Counted from the stretch's first letter, positions 17,323 to 26,764 are shown. The stretch is DNA of 64,000 nucleotides from Algoriphagus formosus (GCF_002807035.1 NZ_NIUC01000003.1:62001-126000); one strand, 5' to 3'. The notes: a model not told the origin generated them from the sequence alone. Made by a program: numbers and translations.

Positions 17323-20300
17323 TTTTGGGTTTTTGAAGGGTGAAATGGAATGTAGAACCTTCTCCAAGTGTGGATTCTACCCATATTTTTCCTCCATGGA
17401 TTTCGGTTATTTTTTTACAAATCGATAAGCCAATTCCAGAACCGGGGTATTGTTCTCTACCATGAAGTCGCTGGAAAATAATAAAAATTTTATCAAGGTA
17501 CTTTGGATCGATTCCTATTCCATTGTCTTTAAGCTTAAAGTGCCAGTAGTTTTCTTCCTCCTCAGCAGAGATATCGATGATAGGCTTTACCCCGTCTCTT
17601 TTGTACTTAATCGAATTCGATATCAAATTATTGAATAATTGGATCAGGCCGCTTTCTTGAGCAAAAACTGACGGCAAGCTATTTATCTTAATTTTTGCGC
17701 CCGATTCACTTATGAGTTTTTTATTCAAAAGCAGCACTTCTTTTATGATTTGAGGCATTTGGATCCATTTTTTGGATTCCGTAGCTTCCTTGAGTCTGGA
17801 GAAATCCAGCAAATCCAATATAATGCTTCGCATACGTTTGGCTCCATCTACAGCAAAGGAGATGTATTGTTTGCCTTTTTCATCAAGAATGTCGTCATAC
17901 TTCTTTTCAATCAAACCTAGGAAGCTGGAAATCATTCTTAATGGCTCCTGCAAATCATGAGAAGCGACATAGGCGAACTGCTCCAGTTCCCTATTAGAAT
18001 TCTCTAGTTCCCTATTTGAGGTCATCAATTGTTGATTGAGTGCTTTCAGGGATTCTTCATATCGCTTTCTGTGGCTGATATCTTGGATAGCCCCTACCAT
18101 TCTCACAGCTTTACCTTTCGAATCTCGGATAATAGTACCCCGGTCTACTACATAAAAAGTCTTGTTTTGATTGATGATGCGGTATTCAGATTCAAATATT
18201 GTTTTTTCTGGGTCCTTCAGGACCTTATTCAGGTTTTCTTTCACACTGATAACGTCTTCAGGATGAATGGATTCTAGCCATATATCATGATCGTGCTGAA
18301 GACCTGCCACATCCTGGCCTAACAACTTATTGAAGCCTATTCCCCAGTAATGTTCACCAGTCTGTATATTCCAATCCCAAATAGCATCGTGTGAAGTATT
18401 GGAAATAATAGTAAATCGCTCATTGAATTCGGCAATTTCTTCTTCGGCCTTTTTTCGGTCGGAAATGTCCCTCACAAAAACAGAAAGTCCGACGGTTCTA
18501 GGGTAGACTGAAATCTCGAGCCAAGCTTTGGTGAAAGGGTCCTTTATTTCAAAATCTACCTGGGATTTGCTTTTCATTGCATCCTTTAAATGCTCAGCAA
18601 AGTCAGGGTGAATAGCTTCCCCAAAGACTTCCCATATAGTTTTATTTAAGACGACGTCACTTTTCAGTCCAGTCAGCTTTTCTGCTCGGTAGTTCCAATA
18701 AGTGAATCGGAACCTGTCATCTAATGAATAAAAGGCCTCTCCGATACTTTCTAGGATGTTGATGTTGTTTTCTAAGGCCTCAGCGAGCTGGGTCATCGTC
18801 TCTTGCCTTTCAATAGCAACGGTGAGGTTGTTTATGATAGATTGGACGAAATTCTTTTCTTCCTCAGTCCACTCGCGATCTTCAAAATAACAATCGAACC
18901 CGACATGGGCGAAGTATTCTCCATGTACATAAACCGAAACATTAAGCATGGATAGGATATCCTGGTCCTCCATGATTTGTCTGGTATGGTCCTTAGCATC
19001 TTTCAATAATAAAGTAAATGGTTTTTTGACTGAAGCATCCTGGATCAGTAAGGGATGCTCGTCGATCGGAATAGTATGATATTTTGGATTTTGGATTTCT
19101 TCTTTGACTTTTCCATTGGTCCATTCATAATCAAACCTTACATATTCCCGTCCATTTTTATCTTCAATTTTTCGAAATAAGTAAGCTCTATCTGCACGAA
19201 TAGTTTCTCCCATGATTCTCAGCACATCATCCATGATGTTCTCCCAATTGTCTGCAGAAAGGAACACTTGTGCACACTCTGCAGCCTTTTGTATGAATAG
19301 GGTTTTTTGGGCTATCGCGGCTTCCCTCTGCTTTTCTAGGCTGATATCTTGTAAGGCACCGACAATTCGAATGGGCTTGCCAGTCTTGTCGCGCTGTATG
19401 GAAGTTTGTTCTTTGACAAATGCATAAGTTCCATCAGCTTTCTTAAAACGATAAGAGCCTTTCCATTTTTTTGCATTTGGATCTTTACGTGCTTTCTGGA
19501 TGTCTTCAAGAATTTGAGGTAAATCATCTGGATGGACGCAACTCTCCCAGAAGCCCTCCGGTACGTATTGCATTTCTTCAGGATAGCCAAAGAGGTGGTG
19601 GTATCCTTTTCCCCAAAAGATTTTTTTGCCTAAAATATTCCAGTCAAAAATAGCATCTGTGATCGCCTCCGTAGCTAAGTGAAAACGTTCATTGCTTTTT
19701 TTCAATGTCTGCTCTGCCCAATACCTGTCGGTCTCATCCCATACGGTCGATATCATTAAATCCTGATCCAAAATGGGAATGTTTTTCGCGGACACTACTC
19801 TTTGTTTCCCATCCTGAGTAGTGATGAATATGTCCTGCCACTGCATTCTGCTGGGATCCCCTGACTGCATATCCGATATGATTTGCTGAGAAATCTTCGC
19901 CCGGTATTCGGGATCGGGATATGCTGATTTGAAAAAAGATTCTACGTCCTTGATGGTTGATTTTGGCCAGCCGTAAATTTCCGAGAAGGCATTGTTCATA
20001 AAAGTGGCTTTGCCGCTGCTGATTTCATTCACAGCCACTCCTATGGATATATTTTCGAGGGCAGATTCAATGAAGTGATTCCTTGATTTCAGCTCGTTTT
20101 CTATCAGTTTTTCTTCCGTGATGTCCTGCGCTGTTCCTCTAAGAACTCGGTGACCGGAGTCTGGATTGATATAAGGACTTGCTCTTTCCCGGACATATTT
20201 AACTCGGCCATCTTCCATTATTATTCTATGGACGAAATCCAAGCTGCCAGATTCTGAAAGTGTTTGCTCTTGGGCTTCCAAAAACTCGTCTCTATCATCA

Positions 20301-21253
20301 GGATGGATGGAGTTTTTGAAAAAATTGAAGTCCGGCTCGAAATCGGTTGATATTTCCCAAATCCGATATATTTCGTCAGACCAAAAGAGTTTCCCACTCT
20401 TTACATCAAGTTCCCAATATCCAAGCTTTGCGATTTTTTGGGCTCTGTTGAGTCTTTCGAGTAGACCTTTTGTCTCTTTCTCCAATTCTATTTTTTCGTT
20501 GATATTGCGGGCACTTAAAAATAGAAGTTGGTACTCAGGATCGGTCGTGATGGACCACTCAAGATTGACAATACCTCCATTTTTATGGATGTATCGATTT
20601 TTAAAAATTGAAATAATTTCTCCTGCTCGTACCTTTCGGGCGGCTTGCATGGTCTCGGGGAGGTCTTCGGGAAAGACCAGGTCTTTCAAGTATTTACCAA
20701 TCAACTCATCTGGATGATATCCTAAATTTTGATAAGATGATTCGGAAATATTTTGAATAACCCCATCCCAATCTAATTCAATTAAAAGGTCTTTGGAGTT
20801 TTTGAAGAAGCTTTGTAGCTCTCTTTTTTTTCGCTCTGCTTTTTCCTGAAGGAATTTTTCAGCGCTGATGTCTTTTATTATTCCGTAGACCTTGATAGGA
20901 AGTCCTTCCTCATTTTTTTCTATATGACTTTCGGAGACTATGTGTCTAATTTCTCCATCTGGCCTAAGAATCCGTTTTTCTATTTTAAAGCTTTGACCAG
21001 TTTCAATGGCGTTCTGATAGGCTGTCTTTGACTTTTCTCGGTCTTCTTGGTGAATACATGAGAGTCTTAAACTTTCACTAGGACTGTCTTTTTCAGGATC
21101 AAGTCCAAAAATCTCATAAAACTGATCCGACCAATAGTAGTCTCCTGTGAGCAGATTCTTCTCCCAAAAACCCATATTGGCTGATTTCTCAAGCTTTCTT
21201 ACCAAACCGATAAGAGATGATTCAGATATGTTTTTATTCTCTTTTTCAGCCAT
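17315..21253 (-). CDS. soluble hybrid-length sensor histidine kinase with seven PAS and one GAF module
   Basis: The 1312-residue protein has no membrane segment. Repeated PAS/PAC modules can be recognised by their recurrent W-x-P-D-D/HPEDR and DITE/DIS endings: about 15-130, 145-255, 265-390, 395-510, 515-640, then a GAF domain (about 650-810), then PAS at about 820-935 and 945-1065. The kinase core has a coiled coil (SNRELENSNRELEQF), VASHDLQEPLRMIS (His1099) and HATPase motifs KDNGIGIDPKYLD and GSGIGLSICKKI. It must read cytosolic signals. The core is a clear paralogue of the kinase downstream. It is the first gene of the four-gene signalling block. Confidence 0.88.
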   Translation of the reverse strand: MAEKENKNISESSLIGLVRKLEKSANMGFWEKNLLTGDYYWSDQFYEIFGLDPEKDSPSESLRLSCIHQEDREKSKTAYQNAIETGQSFKIEKRILRPDGEIRHIVSESHIEKNEEGLPIKVYGIIKDISAEKFLQEKAERKKRELQSFFKNSKDLLIELDWDGVIQNISESSYQNLGYHPDELIGKYLKDLVFPEDLPETMQAARKVRAGEIISIFKNRYIHKNGGIVNLEWSITTDPEYQLLFLSARNINEKIELEKETKGLLERLNRAQKIAKLGYWELDVKSGKLFWSDEIYRIWEISTDFEPDFNFFKNSIHPDDRDEFLEAQEQTLSESGSLDFVHRIIMEDGRVKYVRERASPYINPDSGHRVLRGTAQDITEEKLIENELKSRNHFIESALENISIGVAVNEISSGKATFMNNAFSEIYGWPKSTIKDVESFFKSAYPDPEYRAKISQQIISDMQSGDPSRMQWQDIFITTQDGKQRVVSAKNIPILDQDLMISTVWDETDRYWAEQTLKKSNERFHLATEAITDAIFDWNILGKKIFWGKGYHHLFGYPEEMQYVPEGFWESCVHPDDLPQILEDIQKARKDPNAKKWKGSYRFKKADGTYAFVKEQTSIQRDKTGKPIRIVGALQDISLEKQREAAIAQKTLFIQKAAECAQVFLSADNWENIMDDVLRIMGETIRADRAYLFRKIEDKNGREYVRFDYEWTNGKVKEEIQNPKYHTIPIDEHPLLIQDASVKKPFTLLLKDAKDHTRQIMEDQDILSMLNVSVYVHGEYFAHVGFDCYFEDREWTEEEKNFVQSIINNLTVAIERQETMTQLAEALENNINILESIGEAFYSLDDRFRFTYWNYRAEKLTGLKSDVVLNKTIWEVFGEAIHPDFAEHLKDAMKSKSQVDFEIKDPFTKAWLEISVYPRTVGLSVFVRDISDRKKAEEEIAEFNERFTIISNTSHDAIWDWNIQTGEHYWGIGFNKLLGQDVAGLQHDHDIWLESIHPEDVISVKENLNKVLKDPEKTIFESEYRIINQNKTFYVVDRGTIIRDSKGKAVRMVGAIQDISHRKRYEESLKALNQQLMTSNRELENSNRELEQFAYVASHDLQEPLRMISSFLGLIEKKYDDILDEKGKQYISFAVDGAKRMRSIILDLLDFSRLKEATESKKWIQMPQIIKEVLLLNKKLISESGAKIKINSLPSVFAQESGLIQLFNNLISNSIKYKRDGVKPIIDISAEEEENYWHFKLKDNGIGIDPKYLDKIFIIFQRLHGREQYPGSGIGLSICKKITEIHGGKIWVESTLGEGSTFHFTLQKPKNE

Positions 21254-21284
21254 TTTTTAGAAGTTTTAGAGAGAAAAAATCACG

Positions 21285-22361
21285 CTACTTCAACGTTATT
21301 ATTTTCCCTGTTTTGACAGATTCGTCACATGCGAAGGCTATTTTCAAGCTGTTTAAGGCATCGGCAAGATGATCGGTCAAGTCTATATTTTCATTGATTG
21401 CCTTTAGGAAATAGGCCTGTTCCCTGTCGCAAAGTTCTTGATGTCCAGGCTCATCTTTCATATCAATCCATTCATCTTCTTTGGTGAAGTGATTTTTGGA
21501 GTCTATCTCTGCGTGATGAACACGGATGGATTCTGTTTTGGTATGGGAGTCCACATCGTCGGATTTCCCCGATCCTCCGGCGTCTTTTGCCACGATCGAT
21601 ACAGCGCCCTTTGGACCAAAGACATCCTTGATGAAGAATGCTGTCTCTGAGACCATCGGTCCCCATCCGGCTTCATACCAGCCGACCGAGCCATCTTCAA
21701 AACGAATTTGGAGTTGACCATAATTGTAATTGTCAGGTGCGATGTCTTCAGTCAATCGTGCTCCGATGGCTGATACAGTTACTGGCTTGGAACGGGTCAT
21801 TTGACACATGACATCGATGTAATGTACCCCACAATCGACTATTGGGCTCAGGCTTTTCATCAAACTCCGGTGTACATCCCACATGACTCCATGGCTTTGC
21901 TGATTGAGGTTCATTCGCATGACTAGTGGTTTGCCTAGCTTCTGAGCCTCTTCGATAAATCGGATCCAAGAGGGATGATGACGGAGTATGTAGCCGACCA
22001 CTACTTTTTTATTGGACTCTTTAGCTTTTTGAATGATCCTTTCGCTGCCTGCAATAGTATCGGCAAGTGGCTTTTCGATAAAAATGTGACAGCCCTGCTC
22101 GAGAGACCTGATGGCAATTTCTTCATGCGTGTCAGGATAAGTCGAGATACAGACAGCATCAGGTTTTGTTTCTGTCAATGCTTTCTGATAGTCATCGAAT
22201 AGGGGGTAGTTGCCAATCAATTTTTGATTCAATTTTTCTTTACTGCTACCTCGAGATACTAATCCGCAGATTTCAAATTCAGGCATTTTATCATAGGCGG
22301 CGGCATGGGACGCCCCCATATTTCCACATCCAATTACTAAAATTTTTAGGGGGGAATTCAT
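21285..22361 (-). CDS. Gfo/Idh/MocA family NAD(P)-dependent oxidoreductase
   Basis: The ATG at 22361 begins MNSPLKILVIGCGNMGASHA, placing the Rossmann GxGxxG directly at the N-terminus; the open frame continues 25 residues upstream but that part looks non-coding. The catalytic-lysine motif EKPLAD follows, and the C-terminal alpha/beta domain has the HYIDVMC segment with the conserved His. At 358 residues it is of normal length. Such enzymes oxidise or reduce sugars and cyclitols, but the substrate cannot be told. The start is immediately preceded by CCTAAAACC. It ends 31 bp before the big kinase gene. Confidence 0.85.
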   Translation of the reverse strand: MNSPLKILVIGCGNMGASHAAAYDKMPEFEICGLVSRGSSKEKLNQKLIGNYPLFDDYQKALTETKPDAVCISTYPDTHEEIAIRSLEQGCHIFIEKPLADTIAGSERIIQKAKESNKKVVVGYILRHHPSWIRFIEEAQKLGKPLVMRMNLNQQSHGVMWDVHRSLMKSLSPIVDCGVHYIDVMCQMTRSKPVTVSAIGARLTEDIAPDNYNYGQLQIRFEDGSVGWYEAGWGPMVSETAFFIKDVFGPKGAVSIVAKDAGGSGKSDDVDSHTKTESIRVHHAEIDSKNHFTKEDEWIDMKDEPGHQELCDREQAYFLKAINENIDLTDHLADALNSLKIAFACDESVKTGKIITLK

Positions 22362-22490
22362 GGTTTTAGGTTTATATGCTAGTTGATCCAATAAAAACTG
22401 ACATCTTGATGGCTCAAGATGATAGAAGTGAGTCATCCTAAGAGCTAACTCTATGTTTTAAGTTTAAAAAGAATTTTCCTCAAAATCAGA

Positions 22491-22524
22491 CTTATTTGCT
22501 TTTAATTATAATTAAAGCAATAAG
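22491..22524. repeat. 34-bp AT-rich near-perfect dyad
   Basis: Arms CTTA/TAAG (22491-22494, 22521-22524) and TTGCTTT/AAAGCAA (22496-22502, 22514-22520) surround the palindromic core AATTATAATT (22504-22513). Only single unpaired T bases at 22495 and 22503 break the symmetry. It lies between the cyclophilin stop and the Gfo/Idh start and lacks the GC-rich stem and T run of a terminator, so an operator or weak processing hairpin is possible. Confidence 0.5.
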
Positions 22525-22538
22525 CTTGAGACTATGCC

Positions 22539-23114
22539 TCACTGAGTCTCTAGGGTTTTTCTTAGTTGGCGGGGAGAGATTTCAATGATATTTACATCCA
22601 AAGTAATAGCCTCGAGCGGCTGATCATTTTCATCCCGAGACACACGGACAATTTTTTCAACGATATCCATGCCTTGAATGACCTTCCCGAATACCGTATA
22701 ATCCCCATCTAGGCGATGTAATCCTTCTTTATTTTCAACAATGTAGAATTGGCATCGGGCGGAAAGCTTATCTGGATTATTATCTCGTCCGGCTCCAACA
22801 GCACCGTAGACATGGGTAAGGGAAGGATCAAACTCCGGTTCTAAGAGATATTCCGGGTCATTAAATCCTTCTGGGGTATCTGGGCATCCACCTTGAGCGA
22901 CAAAATCTGGAATCACCCGATTAAAGGTCAATGAATCCCAATATCCTGCTTCTGCCAGCTCGATAAAACTTTCACGATGCCGAGGGGTGCGCTCATCCAA
23001 CATAATCAAGATTTCACCGAGAGGTGTGATAATCTGCCCCACCTCTATATTCTTTTGGTTTACAGGGTAAGCAAATATCGACTGTAGGAAAATCAGGATT
23101 GGGATGACCGACAT
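22539..23114 (-). CDS. cyclophilin-type peptidyl-prolyl cis-trans isomerase, exported
   Basis: The 191-residue protein begins with a short hydrophobic signal-like segment (MSVIPILIFLQSIFAYP) and then the cyclophilin core: GEILIMLDERTPRHRESF, LTFNRVIPDFVAQGGCP (the FxRVIxxFMxQGG active-site signature), ARCQFYIV and YTVFGKVIQGMDIVEKI. It should catalyse proline isomerisation in the periplasm. It is the short, single-domain form. It lies 11 bp downstream of the acyltransferase gene and probably shares its transcript. Confidence 0.88.
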   Translation of the reverse strand: MSVIPILIFLQSIFAYPVNQKNIEVGQIITPLGEILIMLDERTPRHRESFIELAEAGYWDSLTFNRVIPDFVAQGGCPDTPEGFNDPEYLLEPEFDPSLTHVYGAVGAGRDNNPDKLSARCQFYIVENKEGLHRLDGDYTVFGKVIQGMDIVEKIVRVSRDENDQPLEAITLDVNIIEISPRQLRKTLETQ

Positions 23115-23125
23115 AGTTGTATTTG

Positions 23126-24274
23126 TTAGGAACCGGCGCTGGATGTTGTGCTCAATTGCTTCTTGTTACTCACGGGGTTGGCATACATAGCCAAATAGTT
23201 ATGTACTTCTTCTGGGTTTTTAGAATCAATTTTTTCTTCGATTCGCTTCTCAAAGGCCTCTTTCTCTTCCCTATTGTACTCTTCAGCAAATTCATTTTTT
23301 TGATGTAGCATATCGTGCGCTATGAAATTGCTTGGCCAAAGTCTATAGCCGTCCCATATTTTTTGATCAATGACAGTAGCCAAGTCGCTAAGCTTGTCAC
23401 TGAGCGAGCCATCTTTTTGGTCGATTTCATCAATTTCCTTATCCAAGACTCCATTGATGGATAGATGGATGCGCTTTTTGGTACCGATAATGCCCCTCAT
23501 GAGATTTAAAAAATCTTCATTTTCGCTTTTAATGTATTTTTCGTCGCGAGCCTTAGCGATCAGTTGTGGGATTTTAAGTTTGTCCGTCGGGTCATATTCA
23601 TAAGAGATGGAAACAGGGACCACTTTTATTTTTTTGAAATACTGGAAAGCATCTGCATCCTTCTCAGCCAAAGTCAACATGCGGAGGACTCCTTTTTGAG
23701 TGACATCATTTCCGTCCTTTGTTCTTCCTTCTCGCTGAGCGATCCATACGGATCGGTTTTCGTGGAGGAGTGAATTGGAAATATATTCCGAAGCGATCTG
23801 CGAGCTTTCCAGTAGCTCCCTCCCTTTGAGTCCTCTGCGTATCGCAAAATTTCTATTGAGTCTCGAAAGGGTCTTCAAAAAAGGCTTTTTGATCAGGTTG
23901 TCTCCAATAGCCGAAGTGGTCATGACGAGCCCCTTTTCATAGAGACAGGCATTCAATAAGGAAGTGTCAAGGATGATGTCGCGATGATTGGAGATAAAGA
24001 GGTAGGCGGTATTGGGTTCTAATATTTCAAACCCAGAGGTGCTTAGTCCATCCGAACTCCTTTCCAAAACTTTCATCAGCCCGGGATAAATAAAATTGAT
24101 CTGAAAGTCTCTAAGGGAATGCGTGCGTTTCATCAACTCTTTCCATTGTCCAGTTTTGTCCTCCGGAAAAGAAAACTCCATCATGGCTATCAGCATGGGG
24201 TTGTTGACAATTTCCAAAATAGCAGCATTTGCCTCGGCGTCGTAAAAAGGTCTTATCTGATCAAATTTTGTCAT
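23126..24274 (-). CDS. glycerophospholipid acyltransferase-like protein
   Basis: The 382-residue protein has an acyltransferase block with FISNHRDIILDTSLL (catalytic His and Asp), RNFAIRRGLKG, and VWIAQREGRTKDG, corresponding to blocks I-III of PlsB/PlsC-type glycerol acyltransferases. The block I spacing (H-x5-D) is not the standard H-x4-D; I recall this variant in Bacteroidota homologues. It likely transfers a fatty acyl group to a (lyso)phospholipid precursor at the inner membrane. There is no clear membrane helix, so membrane association would be peripheral. Confidence 0.72.
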   Translation of the reverse strand: MTKFDQIRPFYDAEANAAILEIVNNPMLIAMMEFSFPEDKTGQWKELMKRTHSLRDFQINFIYPGLMKVLERSSDGLSTSGFEILEPNTAYLFISNHRDIILDTSLLNACLYEKGLVMTTSAIGDNLIKKPFLKTLSRLNRNFAIRRGLKGRELLESSQIASEYISNSLLHENRSVWIAQREGRTKDGNDVTQKGVLRMLTLAEKDADAFQYFKKIKVVPVSISYEYDPTDKLKIPQLIAKARDEKYIKSENEDFLNLMRGIIGTKKRIHLSINGVLDKEIDEIDQKDGSLSDKLSDLATVIDQKIWDGYRLWPSNFIAHDMLHQKNEFAEEYNREEKEAFEKRIEEKIDSKNPEEVHNYLAMYANPVSNKKQLSTTSSAGS

Positions 24275-24324
24275 GAATCAATTTGCTAGGTTTGGAAGGG
24301 GTGGTAAAGGTGTGAAATTAAAGA

Positions 24325-25173
24325 CTATTCTCGACTTAGGTGGCGATTTAAAAATAAGATGTGAACTGGTAGGGCCTCTGTCCAATACTGCCAGGTATGT
24401 GCTCCGGGTCTTTCGGTGTACTCGTGAGGTACTTCTCGGTCAAGAAGTGCTTGGTGAAGTTGACGATTGGTTTCTATCAGAAAATCGTCCACTCCACAAT
24501 CAATTAAAATATCTTGGCCGTTTTGCTTAAGCTGATCCAATAGTCCCATGACCGTGTAGGGATTGAAGTTAGGGGCGTCATAGTTGAGGTTAGCTCCCAG
24601 CATAGCTTTTTGCTGTCCTACGCGAATATTTCTGAAGTCCTCAGGTACTTTCCAAAGTCGGGTATCGATATTCATCACACCACTCATCGTGCCTACGGCT
24701 GTGAAAAGGTCTGGGTGCTTGGCAGCCAGCATCATCGCGCCATGGCCCCCCATTGAAAGCCCGGTGATGGCTCGGGATTCTTTTTGGTCTAGTGTGCGAT
24801 AATTTTGGTCAATAAATGGGATTAATTCACGAATAATGTAGCTTTCATACTGCACACTGTCCATCATGGGACTATCATAATAGTAACTAGAAGGACCTAC
24901 TCCTGGCGTGACTATGATTAGTTGGTATTGGTCGGCGAGTTTGGGAACGAGTCCTGGTTCCGTGACTTTTTGATGCCAGTCAGAAAATGCCCCAAATCCT
25001 CCGTGTAAAAGGTATACTACAGGATATTTTGTATTCGATTCAGCGTATCCTTCAGGTAGCGTGATCGCGGCTTTTAGGTTTTTATCCATTATCTCACTTC
25101 TGACAGTCAACGTGTCTACTTGCGAAAAAGCAAGAGTGGAAAAGAAGTAAATAAGGAACAGGGCCTTCTTCAT
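24325..25173 (-). CDS. exported putative esterase (PF00756-like alpha/beta hydrolase)
   Basis: The ATG at 25173 gives MKKALFLIYFFSTLAFSQ, a clean signal peptide, and a 282-residue product; the open frame upstream lacks this feature. Landmarks are the oxyanion strand VVYLLHGGFGAFSDW, nucleophile elbow GLSMGGHGAM, acid region DCGVDDFLIE and base RPGAHTWQYW, matching the esterase-D/feruloyl-esterase/antigen-85 group. It probably cleaves an acyl ester in the periplasm. It is monocistronic-looking, 50 bp from the acyltransferase gene and divergent from the AI-2E gene. Confidence 0.83.
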   Translation of the reverse strand: MKKALFLIYFFSTLAFSQVDTLTVRSEIMDKNLKAAITLPEGYAESNTKYPVVYLLHGGFGAFSDWHQKVTEPGLVPKLADQYQLIIVTPGVGPSSYYYDSPMMDSVQYESYIIRELIPFIDQNYRTLDQKESRAITGLSMGGHGAMMLAAKHPDLFTAVGTMSGVMNIDTRLWKVPEDFRNIRVGQQKAMLGANLNYDAPNFNPYTVMGLLDQLKQNGQDILIDCGVDDFLIETNRQLHQALLDREVPHEYTERPGAHTWQYWTEALPVHILFLNRHLSRE

Positions 25174-25358
25174 AGGTTTAGGGTATTTTAAATTCAAGAG
25201 TAGGGTATTTTCTAGCTTTTCAAAAGTCTATAAGCAGCTTCAATCAAATAGACATGTGGTGAAAATAGCTTTTTTTGAAATATTCTAGGAGGGAAAATTG
25301 ATCATAGGGGAGTATTTCCTTTCGGAATGGGTATATTTCAAAGGTAAACTAGTAAAGA

Positions 25359-26438
25359 ATGGAACGTCTAAAACGAACTGCTTTATTTCTGATTGTTTTG
25401 GTTTTCGGGGCTTTAGTACTCCGAGAAGGGTCGTTTATCTTGGTCCCTTTGGTATGGGGAGTTTTCTTTTCTTTTGCACTTTCTCCCATTGCTGATTGGC
25501 TGGATTCAAGAGGTCTGCCAAGGAGTATTTCCATTATTATGAGTATCCTGCTTGTGACTCTGATAGCCGGAGGAATAGTCTATGTGCTATTGAATCAGAT
25601 GATCGGTTTGGTCAAAGACATTCCGGAAATTGGAGAGAATTTCAATAGGAAGATTGGAGCTTATGTCGAACAGTTGGAAGGGCTACTTGGGCGAAAAGTG
25701 TTTGATCCTCAGAATCAGGAAGAGTTGTGGTCCGTAGTAAAAATTGAGAATCTAAATGAAACACTTTTTGCTACTGGTAAATCCTTGACTTTGGCTGGAA
25801 TTATCCCGCTTTATATCTTTTTATTGATGTATTACCGGGATTTTTTCGTGACTTTTTTGATTAAATATTCAGAAAAAAGCAAAGAAAGGATTCTCACCTG
25901 GGCGAAGGATTCTGGAAAGGTCATACAGTCTTATTTGACGGGAATGATCTTAGTGACTTTGATTGTGGCCGTTTTATCGGGCTTATTCTTTTTCTTGATC
26001 GGAGTGAAATATTTTCTTTTGTTCGCCGCTTTCATAGCTATTCTTAATTTGATTCCCTATGTAGGCGTATTCGTGTCCTCTTTTTTTGCGATTCTATATG
26101 TTTTTCTCACCACGGACTCCATGCTTTATCCTTTGATGACCTTCGGAGTTCTCTGGGGTATCCAATTACTCGAAAATAATATTATCACCCCCTGGGTAGT
26201 GGGTTCACATGTCAAAGTCAATGCCCTCGCTGTGATTTTGGCAATTCTTTTAGGAGGATGGCTTTGGGGAATATCCGGAATGGTTCTTTTCATTCCATTG
26301 GTAGGAGTTTTGAAAATCACCTTGGAAAGGTCCTCTGGGCTGGAGGCATTTGGTTTTTTACTTAGTGATGCTGTCCCTGTCCAAGATAACTCAACGGGCA
26401 AGCGAGCTTGGTTTTCTTGGTTTAGAAAAGATAAGTAG
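25359..26438 (+). CDS. AI-2E family permease-like membrane protein
   Basis: The 359-residue protein has the arrangement of the AI-2E/TqsA-PerM family: two N-terminal helices (TALFLIVLVFGALVL and FILVPLVWGVFFSFAL), a third at VTLIAGGIVYVLL, a cytoplasmic/periplasmic helical loop (about 85-145), then five more helices including LLFAAFIAILNLIPYVGVF with the family LxNxIPYVG motif and VNALAVILAILLGGWLWG. Despite the family name, members include Na+/H+ antiporters and quorum-signal exporters, so the substrate is unknown. A near -7 box (TATATTTC, 25332-25339) is upstream. Confidence 0.83.
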   Translation: MERLKRTALFLIVLVFGALVLREGSFILVPLVWGVFFSFALSPIADWLDSRGLPRSISIIMSILLVTLIAGGIVYVLLNQMIGLVKDIPEIGENFNRKIGAYVEQLEGLLGRKVFDPQNQEELWSVVKIENLNETLFATGKSLTLAGIIPLYIFLLMYYRDFFVTFLIKYSEKSKERILTWAKDSGKVIQSYLTGMILVTLIVAVLSGLFFFLIGVKYFLLFAAFIAILNLIPYVGVFVSSFFAILYVFLTTDSMLYPLMTFGVLWGIQLLENNIITPWVVGSHVKVNALAVILAILLGGWLWGISGMVLFIPLVGVLKITLERSSGLEAFGFLLSDAVPVQDNSTGKRAWFSWFRKDK

Positions 26439-26442
26439 CCCT

Positions 26443-26472
26443 AAATAAAAAATGCCAGCAAGTTTTGCTGGC
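26443..26472 (-). terminator. intrinsic terminator of tRNA-Pro
   Basis: The 8-bp stem GCCAGCAA/TTGCTGGC (26454-26461 with 26465-26472, loop of 3) is followed on the minus strand by a T-rich tail (26453-26443). It lies 11 bp beyond the tRNA 3' end and points the right way. Confidence 0.8.
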
Positions 26473-26482
26473 AAGTTAAGTG

Positions 26483-26557
26483 TCGGGGTGGCAAGATTCG
26501 AACTTGCGACCTCCTGCTCCCAAAGCAGGCGCGATGACCGGGCTACGCTACACCCCG
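26483..26557 (-). tRNA. tRNA-Pro (anticodon TGG)
   Basis: Read on the minus strand, the 75-nt sequence folds as a cloverleaf: acceptor CGGGGTG paired with CACCCCG, discriminator A, anticodon stem CTGCT/AGCAG-like with loop TTTGGGA giving anticodon TGG, and T arm with GTTCGAATC. CCA is not encoded. The anticodon reads proline codons CCN/CCA. A perfect -7 box lies 34 bp upstream and an intrinsic terminator 11 bp downstream, so it is a single-gene unit. Confidence 0.95.
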
Positions 26558-26590
26558 AGATTTGATGAGCTTTGCTCCCCAAACGGATTG

Positions 26591-26598
26591 CAAATGTA
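26591..26598 (-). promoter_or_regulatory. -7 promoter box of tRNA-Pro
   Basis: TACATTTG on the minus strand matches the Bacteroidota consensus TAnnTTTG exactly and would start transcription about 28 nt before the mature tRNA. I do not see a good TTTG at -33. Confidence 0.6.
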
Positions 26599-26624
26599 TG
26601 GAAATTATTGAAAGTTTATCGATA

Positions 26625-26657
26625 GGCCTGAAAAAAATATCAGGCTTTATTTTTTGG
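26625..26657 (+). terminator. intrinsic terminator on the plus strand, after the AI-2E gene
   Basis: The stem GCCTGA/TCAGGC (26626-26631 with 26640-26645) with an A-rich loop is followed by a T-rich tail to about 26656. The only plus-strand gene upstream is the AI-2E permease, so its message would run antisense across the tRNA before ending here. Confidence 0.6.
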
Positions 26658-26764
26658 GATTAATTTGAAAGAAATTGTGATCATTTTATGGATTACATTT
26701 TAACCTCTGTAGTGATTAAAACTCCTTTTGGATCAAGTTTGTGTGAATGGAGTTTTCGCAGAAA

